Positions 33,502 to 37,927 of a DNA stretch of 37,927 bases are shown here, one piece after another. The notes beneath the pieces are model-generated. The model had not been told where the DNA came from, ran no database searches, and was given only the letters and a program-made list of their open reading frames with translations. Position numbers and translations under genes: made by a program. Origin of the DNA: Pseudomonadota bacterium (lineage in GTDB: Bacteria; Pseudomonadota; Gammaproteobacteria; Xanthomonadales; Rhodanobacteraceae); NCBI GenBank assembly GCA_021794575.1, contig JAJYQO010000016.1, positions 6,168-44,094 on the forward strand, read 5' to 3'. Each line of letters begins with the position of its first letter. Position 1 is the first letter of the stretch.

Positions 33502-34836
33502 TCATGCGGCGTCCAGCGCCGCAAACGCCTCGCGCGTGAGGTTGTGCGGGTCGCCGGTGGTGCACAGCACGTCGTCCTCGATGCGGATGCCGCCGCAGGG
33601 CAGCAATGCTTCGACGCGCGTCCAGTCCACGTCGCTGCCGGCGGACGTGGCGCGCAGCGCGTCCAGCAGCATCGGGATGAAGTACAGCCCCGGCTCGATG
33701 GTTACCACCATGCCTGGTTCCAGCGTGCGCGTCAGGCGCAGATAAGGATGCTCGGACGGTGGGGCCGTGCGACCGCCTTCGGGCGTGCTCTGGTGGCCGC
33801 CGATGTCATGCACCTGCAAGCCCAGCAGATGGCCCAGTCCGTGCGGCAGGAACGTGCGCGTGATGCCTTGCGCGAATGCCGCCTCCGCCGAGCAGCGTAC
33901 CAGTCCATGTTGTGCCAACACGCCGCCCAGCAGGCGGTGCGCCTCCTCGTGCAAGGCCGGATACGATTGTCCGGCGCGTACGCCCAGGCACAGGATCTGC
34001 TGCATCTCCTCCATCGACGCGATCAGCGCCGCGAAGTCGCCCTGGTCGGACGCGGCGTGGGTGCGTGTGATGTCGCTGGCGTAGCCGGCGTACTGGCCGC
34101 CGGCATCGATCAGCAGGCTGCGCGGCGCCGTCGGTCGGTCGCGCTGCAGCCGCGTGTAGTGCAGCACGGCGCCGTGCGTATCCACGCCGATGATGTTGGG
34201 ATAGGGCAGGGCACTTTCGCTCTGGCCGCTGGCGGCAAGATAGGCCAGGTGGATCTCGAACTCGCTGGCGCCATCGGCGAACGCCCGCGCGGCGGCGCGG
34301 TGGCCGCGCGCGCCGATGCGGCTGGCGGCGCGCATCAACGTGACCTCGTAGGGCGTTTTGCAGGCACGCGTCCAGTGCAGGCGGGCCAGTAGCGCGGGCG
34401 GATTGTTGGGCGCGATGTCCGAGCCGGCGGCCCCCTCTTCGCCGATGATGGCGCTGTGCTCACCCAGCAGTCGCTCCAGTTCGACTCGGGCGGCGTGCTC
34501 GTCGGTCGCGGTGATGATGTCGAAGTGCTCGACCCAGTAGCCCTGCGGTGTCTGCGGCACCACGTGCCAGTAGTCGCGCGGCTGCAGGAAGATCAGCCGC
34601 GGCTTCTGTCCGGGTACATGCACGATCCACGAGCCCGGTGCGTCCGCCAACGGCAGCCAGCGCAGGAAGTGCGGGCTGGCCACGAAAGGTGGCGCCTGAT
34701 CGTCCAGAAAGCGCAGCCGCGGCGTGCCGGCGGCGACCAGCAGCGCATCGTGGCCGCTGGCGGCGAGCGCGGCATCGGCCTGTTCGATGATCTGGGCGAG
34801 GTGCTGCGCGTACAGCGATGCGAGTGCGGCGCTCAT
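33502..34836 (-). CDS. pepQ: Xaa-Pro dipeptidase
   Basis: The 444-residue M24B metallopeptidase cleaves X-Pro dipeptides in the cytoplasm. The five metal ligands are present: D244 and D255 (LLIDAGGQYAGYASDITRT), H336 (PHGLGH), E381 (TIEPGLYF) and E420 (GIRIEDDVL). The length equals that of E. coli PepQ (443). The start at ATG 34836 (MSAALASLYAQHL) matches the family; the extra 24 codons upstream are not family-like. PepQ enzymes can also hydrolyse organophosphate triesters as a side activity. It lies 90 bases after the PilZ gene on the same strand and is convergent with cydC. Confidence 0.94.
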   Translation of the reverse strand: MSAALASLYAQHLAQIIEQADAALAASGHDALLVAAGTPRLRFLDDQAPPFVASPHFLRWLPLADAPGSWIVHVPGQKPRLIFLQPRDYWHVVPQTPQGYWVEHFDIITATDEHAARVELERLLGEHSAIIGEEGAAGSDIAPNNPPALLARLHWTRACKTPYEVTLMRAASRIGARGHRAAARAFADGASEFEIHLAYLAASGQSESALPYPNIIGVDTHGAVLHYTRLQRDRPTAPRSLLIDAGGQYAGYASDITRTHAASDQGDFAALIASMEEMQQILCLGVRAGQSYPALHEEAHRLLGGVLAQHGLVRCSAEAAFAQGITRTFLPHGLGHLLGLQVHDIGGHQSTPEGGRTAPPSEHPYLRLTRTLEPGMVVTIEPGLYFIPMLLDALRATSAGSDVDWTRVEALLPCGGIRIEDDVLCTTGDPHNLTREAFAALDAA

Positions 34837-34926
34837 GGCGAAACCCGGGTGACGAAATGCGCGCAGTGTTGCCGTTCGCGGCGCGGCGGGCAAGCCGCCT
34901 GATGCCACGGCGACGCGGTCGTGGCG

Positions 34927-35274
34927 TCAGCGCGTGGCGTATTCGGGCTGCTTCAGCCAAGCGTCGAGCACGGCCTGGTCGGCATCGCTGATGTCGATGA
35001 TGCGCATGCCGATCCAGAACTGGCCCGGCGTGATCGCGGCCGATGTCCACTGCTCGTGCACGCCGATTTCCAAAGTGTGCGTGCGGTTGTCGGCGCCGGG
35101 TAGGGCGAAGCTGATCTGGAACAGCGCGTTCTCGCGCAACCGGCGCGGCGCGATCAGCATCACGCCGCCGTGGGAGATGTTGCCCACGCGGCCGAGGCTG
35201 GCGCCATTGAGGCTGTTCTCGACCAGCACGACGCCGCTGACCGGCTTGCGCTGGGCGCGCCGTTGCTCGTTCAT
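34927..35274 (-). CDS. PilZ-domain protein (probable c-di-GMP receptor)
   Basis: The 115-residue single PilZ domain has the c-di-GMP contacts RxxxR (RRAQR, residues 5-9) and N/DxSxxG (NISHGG, residues 32-37). It has no membrane helix or signal peptide, so it is cytosolic. Single PilZ proteins act as small receptors that control motility, pili or exopolysaccharide. Its ATG overlaps by four bases the stop of the DUF1631 gene (ATGA), so the two are co-translated and likely act together. The target is unknown. Confidence 0.92.
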   Translation of the reverse strand: MNEQRRAQRKPVSGVVLVENSLNGASLGRVGNISHGGVMLIAPRRLRENALFQISFALPGADNRTHTLEIGVHEQWTSAAITPGQFWIGMRIIDISDADQAVLDAWLKQPEYATR

Positions 35275-37670
35275 GCTGGCGCCCGCGCATCTGCCGCAGC
35301 TTCGGGACCGCGCCCGACGAACTGCTTGAGTGTGCCGACGATGGCATTCCAGGCGCGGTCGACCAGACTGGTCTGGGTTTCGACCACCAGGCGAATCTGG
35401 CCGCGCGTCATGTCGCGCGCCAGCCGCGCCAGGGTACGCTCCTCGGCGCGTTGTCCGCGCTGGTTGACGAATAGGCAGCGCCCGGTGGTGGGCGAAAACC
35501 AGGCCAGCTTGCGGCGCACGGTGTCGCCTTGCTGATTGCGCTGGAATTCGAACCAGCTGCCGAATGCGATGCCCTTCAGGCTCTGCAGCATGCGCTCCTC
35601 GTCGGCGTTGAGCGGAGCTTCGACGGGTTTGCCCGCCGCGTCGCCGCCGTCCTCGCCCAGGCGCTGCCGCTGCTTGAGCTTGAGCGCCAGTTCGGTTTGC
35701 GAGACCGGCTCGCCGCTGAAATCGATCACCGGCTGGTCCAACACCTTGCGCGCGATGGCCTCGGCATCGGGCGTGTGCAGGCCCACCTGCTGCAAGCCGT
35801 GCTGCACATCGGTCTGCAGTTTGCCGGTGTCGTCGCCGGGATTGCGCCGCAGCAGCGCGTCGACGGTGGCGATGCGCTCGCGGAATACATCGCTGTCCTC
35901 GCCATGGCGCAGGATGGCCAGCGCCAACGCGTCGGTCCAGGCTTGCTCCAGCAGCGTGCGCACCAGGCTGGAAGGCCGCGTGCCGACCAACCGCTGGGCG
36001 ATGATTTCCCCGGCGCGTGCGCGCGCGGCGTCCAGGCGATCGCGGCCCTGCGCGGCTTCGATGTGGCGGCGTTCGCTCATCTCGGCGCGCCGCGCCAGCG
36101 TCTGCATGTGCCGATCGAGATCTTCGAGCAGATGCGCGTAAAGGCGCGAGTCGCCGTCGTAGTCGTGCAGCAGCCGCTCGGTCACCGATTGCATCTTCTG
36201 CACCAGTGACGGATCGGCTTCGCCGTCGCTGCTGTCCACCCAGTACGCGGCGGTTTCGGTGACAGTGTTCAGCAGTCGACGTGCCGGATGGTTGCGTTCT
36301 GAAAAGAACGTCGGGTCATCGAGCGCAGTGCGCAGCAGCGGCACCTGCAGCTTGCCCAGAAAGCGCTGCGCGGCGCCGCCCATGCGTACCTCGCGCTGCA
36401 GGTTGTCGAACAGCATCGACACCAGATCGACGGTGTCGCGCTGCACCGGTGCCATCTGCGGCGTCTTGCCGTTGTCACTGAAGCGGCGCAACTGCCCCTG
36501 CAGGTCCTGGCGCAGATGCTGCGCCCCGCTGCCGGGCTTGCCGCCCCCGACACGCGGCGGGCGCGCCTGCAGCGCCTGCAGTGCCGCCTGCATCTGCTGC
36601 GGCGTCACTTCCGGGCCATCGCCGGGCGCTTCGTTTTCGCCGATCATGCGGCGGCGCTGTGCCAGCAGCTCGCGCAGCGTGTCGAACAACGGCAGCGCGT
36701 CGCTGTCACCGGCGGCGCCGGACAGTGCGTGCTGGCCGACCGCGCCTCCCATTCCGCCATGTCCGGACAGCCCGCCTCCGCCACCGCGATGGCCGGCACC
36801 GGCGTGGCCGCCTGCCCCGCTGCCGGCCGGACCGCCCATGCCGCCGCCCACCACCCCGGCCGACATGGCGCTTGAGTCGCCCACGGCTGCGTCGGCACGT
36901 GCCGCAGCACCTTGCGGCGCGCGCGCGGGCTCGCTGGAGGTGCTCTCGCCGGCGCCGCGGCTATGCCGGTAGACGATCAGATTGGGCAGGATGCGCCGTG
37001 CGACCAGCAGTTGGTTGATCTCGGCGTAGAGCGCGGCGGCGTCGTGCAGTGCGCGCTTCTCGAACAGGCGCCAGCCCAACACCCGGTGCGCGGTAGGCAA
37101 ATCCATCTCGGCGACCGCGCCGCGCAGCGCCAGCAGCACGCGTTGCGGGCCACCCGGAACACGCTCGACCTCGAACAGGGGCAGCGCGGCCAGCACCGCG
37201 AACCGGTGGCACAGCTCGTACAGCTGCTCGCTGGCGCGCACTTCGGCGCGGCTGGCCACTTCGCGCAGGGCCAGGTCTTCCTCGAACACGTGTTCCTGCA
37301 TCAGCTCCAGCTTGGACATGGCGACGCTGGCCGGCAGTGGCTCGGGCTCGCGGTCGAAGCAGGCCATATCCGACTCGATGGCCGCGACGAAGCGCGGACC
37401 GATATCGGCACGGCTGCGTTTCACCTCGCGCAGGCTGGCGTAGGCCAGTTCCTGCTCGGCGTTGCTGTGCGCCTGTTCGGCCAGCTTGAACAGTTGCTGC
37501 TCGAGATCGTTCAGGGCATCGCGCAGCGCCGGCTCGAAGCGCGCGTTGAACGTCTTGCATAGTTCATCGAGCACGCCGCGCACACGCGCGGCGACATCCG
37601 AGCGCTCGGCAATGCGTGCCACGCCTGCGCGTTTGCGCGTCTGCCGGCGCCGGTCCACAGGCAACGCCAT
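35271..37670 (-). CDS. DUF1631-family protein
   Basis: The 799-residue protein is mainly alpha-helical with no signal peptide or membrane helix. The N-terminal helical domain spans about 20-240. A low-complexity, Gly/His-rich linker follows (about 270-325, including GGHAGAGHRGGGGGLSGHGG). A second helical domain runs to about 690. The C-terminal segment has WFEFQRN, KLAWFSPTTGRCLFVNQRG and a final TLARLARDMTRGQ; this strand-rich end looks PilZ-like to me (inference). DUF1631 proteins occur in beta- and gammaproteobacteria. I know of no established activity. ATG 37670 is preceded by GAGGGG. It is co-translated with the PilZ gene, so a c-di-GMP link is plausible. Confidence 0.88.
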   Translation of the reverse strand: MALPVDRRRQTRKRAGVARIAERSDVAARVRGVLDELCKTFNARFEPALRDALNDLEQQLFKLAEQAHSNAEQELAYASLREVKRSRADIGPRFVAAIESDMACFDREPEPLPASVAMSKLELMQEHVFEEDLALREVASRAEVRASEQLYELCHRFAVLAALPLFEVERVPGGPQRVLLALRGAVAEMDLPTAHRVLGWRLFEKRALHDAAALYAEINQLLVARRILPNLIVYRHSRGAGESTSSEPARAPQGAAARADAAVGDSSAMSAGVVGGGMGGPAGSGAGGHAGAGHRGGGGGLSGHGGMGGAVGQHALSGAAGDSDALPLFDTLRELLAQRRRMIGENEAPGDGPEVTPQQMQAALQALQARPPRVGGGKPGSGAQHLRQDLQGQLRRFSDNGKTPQMAPVQRDTVDLVSMLFDNLQREVRMGGAAQRFLGKLQVPLLRTALDDPTFFSERNHPARRLLNTVTETAAYWVDSSDGEADPSLVQKMQSVTERLLHDYDGDSRLYAHLLEDLDRHMQTLARRAEMSERRHIEAAQGRDRLDAARARAGEIIAQRLVGTRPSSLVRTLLEQAWTDALALAILRHGEDSDVFRERIATVDALLRRNPGDDTGKLQTDVQHGLQQVGLHTPDAEAIARKVLDQPVIDFSGEPVSQTELALKLKQRQRLGEDGGDAAGKPVEAPLNADEERMLQSLKGIAFGSWFEFQRNQQGDTVRRKLAWFSPTTGRCLFVNQRGQRAEERTLARLARDMTRGQIRLVVETQTSLVDRAWNAIVGTLKQFVGRGPEAAADARAPA

Positions 37671-37697
37671 CGAGTTCCCCTCACAGTCGCTTGCGCC

Positions 37698-37703
37698 TTT
37701 ATA
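37698..37703 (-). promoter_or_regulatory. Possible -10 box for the DUF1631 gene
   Basis: TATAAA on the minus strand lies 27 bases upstream of the DUF1631 start codon. The hexamer 17 bases further upstream (TGGCTG) is a poor -35, so support is limited. Confidence 0.3.
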
Positions 37704-37758
37704 GCGCGGGCGTGGCGGCGCAGCCAGCGATCATGCCATTTGGCACAGGGAGGTGCCG

Positions 37759-37805
37759 ACACGGCTACGCCGTGTTCCGGTGCTGCGGCTTGGCCGCAGC
37801 ACCGG
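37759..37805. terminator. Pair of tandem hairpins between the TonB receptor and DUF1631 gene
   Basis: The first hairpin has arms ACACGGC (37759-37765) and GCCGTGT (37769-37775) with a 3-base loop. The second has arms CCGGTGCTGCGGC (37777-37789) and GCCGCAGCACCGG (37793-37805), a perfect 13-bp stem with a TTG loop. They lie about 40-90 bases after the TonB receptor stop (minus strand) and before the DUF1631 promoter. There is no long T run. They may be a terminator/RNA-end protector or a REP-like element. Confidence 0.55.
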
Positions 37806-37846
37806 GTGAGCACACCGCGGCAGGATGCCCGGTTGTGCGGATAGAT

Positions 37847-37927
37847 TCAGAGATTCCAGCTCAACGTCACCCAGCCCGAACGGCCCGGCATGGTATAGCC
37901 ATAGGCCAGGCTGTAGTTGCGGTCGGC
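37847..37927 (-). CDS. TonB-dependent receptor, C-terminal end (partial)
   Basis: The last 26 codons of a minus-strand gene enter the window and end in TGA at 37847-37849. The peptide finishes NYSLAYGYTMPGRSGWVTLSWNL, with alternating hydrophobic residues. This is the typical last two strands of a TonB-dependent receptor barrel (the GYTMPGR turn, then VTLSWNL). The final residue is Leu rather than the more common Phe. The rest of the gene lies outside the window, so the substrate class is unknown. Confidence 0.75.
   Translation of the reverse strand, partial: ADRNYSLAYGYTMPGRSGWVTLSWNL

Overview
The window is a G+C-rich chromosomal segment from a Gram-negative bacterium. It is most likely a gammaproteobacterium of the Xanthomonadales (Lysobacterales), perhaps near Rhodanobacteraceae. 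This placement is inferred from gene content: two TonB-dependent receptors, the engB / cytochrome c4 / dsbA / dsbA / endonuclease-like block, a DUF1631-PilZ pair, GH17 glucan enzymes and a cydABX-DC operon. Gene density is high. I saw no tRNA, rRNA, insertion sequence, CRISPR array or prophage, so this reads as ordinary core chromosome.

Layout. 1-314: two exact 126-bp copies of the 5' end of a metallo-beta-lactamase-fold gene. 271-4324 (+): MBL hydrolase, TMEM43-family membrane protein, O-antigen ligase-like protein and a WaaE-type glycosyltransferase, which together suggest an envelope/LPS module. 4356-4379: a perfect AT-rich palindrome just before a small DUF2884-like lipoprotein. 4988-10900 (-): zinc alcohol/aldehyde reductase; an NYN-domain protein with RluE pseudouridine synthase; isocitrate dehydrogenase; and bioD with a small unknown protein and a methyltransferase. 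10966-15425: free methionine-R-sulfoxide reductase (+), EngB GTPase (-), then cytochrome c4, lipoprotein DsbA, periplasmic DsbA and an EEP-family hydrolase (all +). A clear bidirectional terminator separates these from a large TonB-dependent receptor (15478-18339, -). 18431-21179: a small membrane protein (+) overlapping tail-to-tail with a GH17 membrane glucanase/transglycosylase (-), which is translationally coupled to a TauE/SafE exporter. 21287-25426 (+): lytic transglycosylase, quinone oxidoreductase and an NDUFA9-like NAD(P)-binding protein. 25561-26589 (-): a VirJ/AcvB-type hydrolase. 26949-33439 (+): cytochrome bd oxidase cydA-cydB-cydX plus the CydDC transporter. 33502-37670 (-): PepQ, a PilZ protein and a DUF1631 protein. 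The last 81 bases are the C-terminus of a second TonB-dependent receptor.

Functional themes are periplasmic redox and respiration (cytochrome c4, two DsbA proteins, bd oxidase with its CydDC thiol exporter, fRMsr) and envelope building (O-antigen ligase, glycosyltransferase, Slt, GH17). No obviously new defence or mobile system is visible. The items most worth a second look are a CydX with an extra N-terminal membrane helix followed by a cydD with no canonical start codon, the exact 126-bp duplication at the left edge, the NYN-RluE pair, the DUF1631-PilZ pair, the TMEM43-MBL pair, and the isolated palindrome at 4356.
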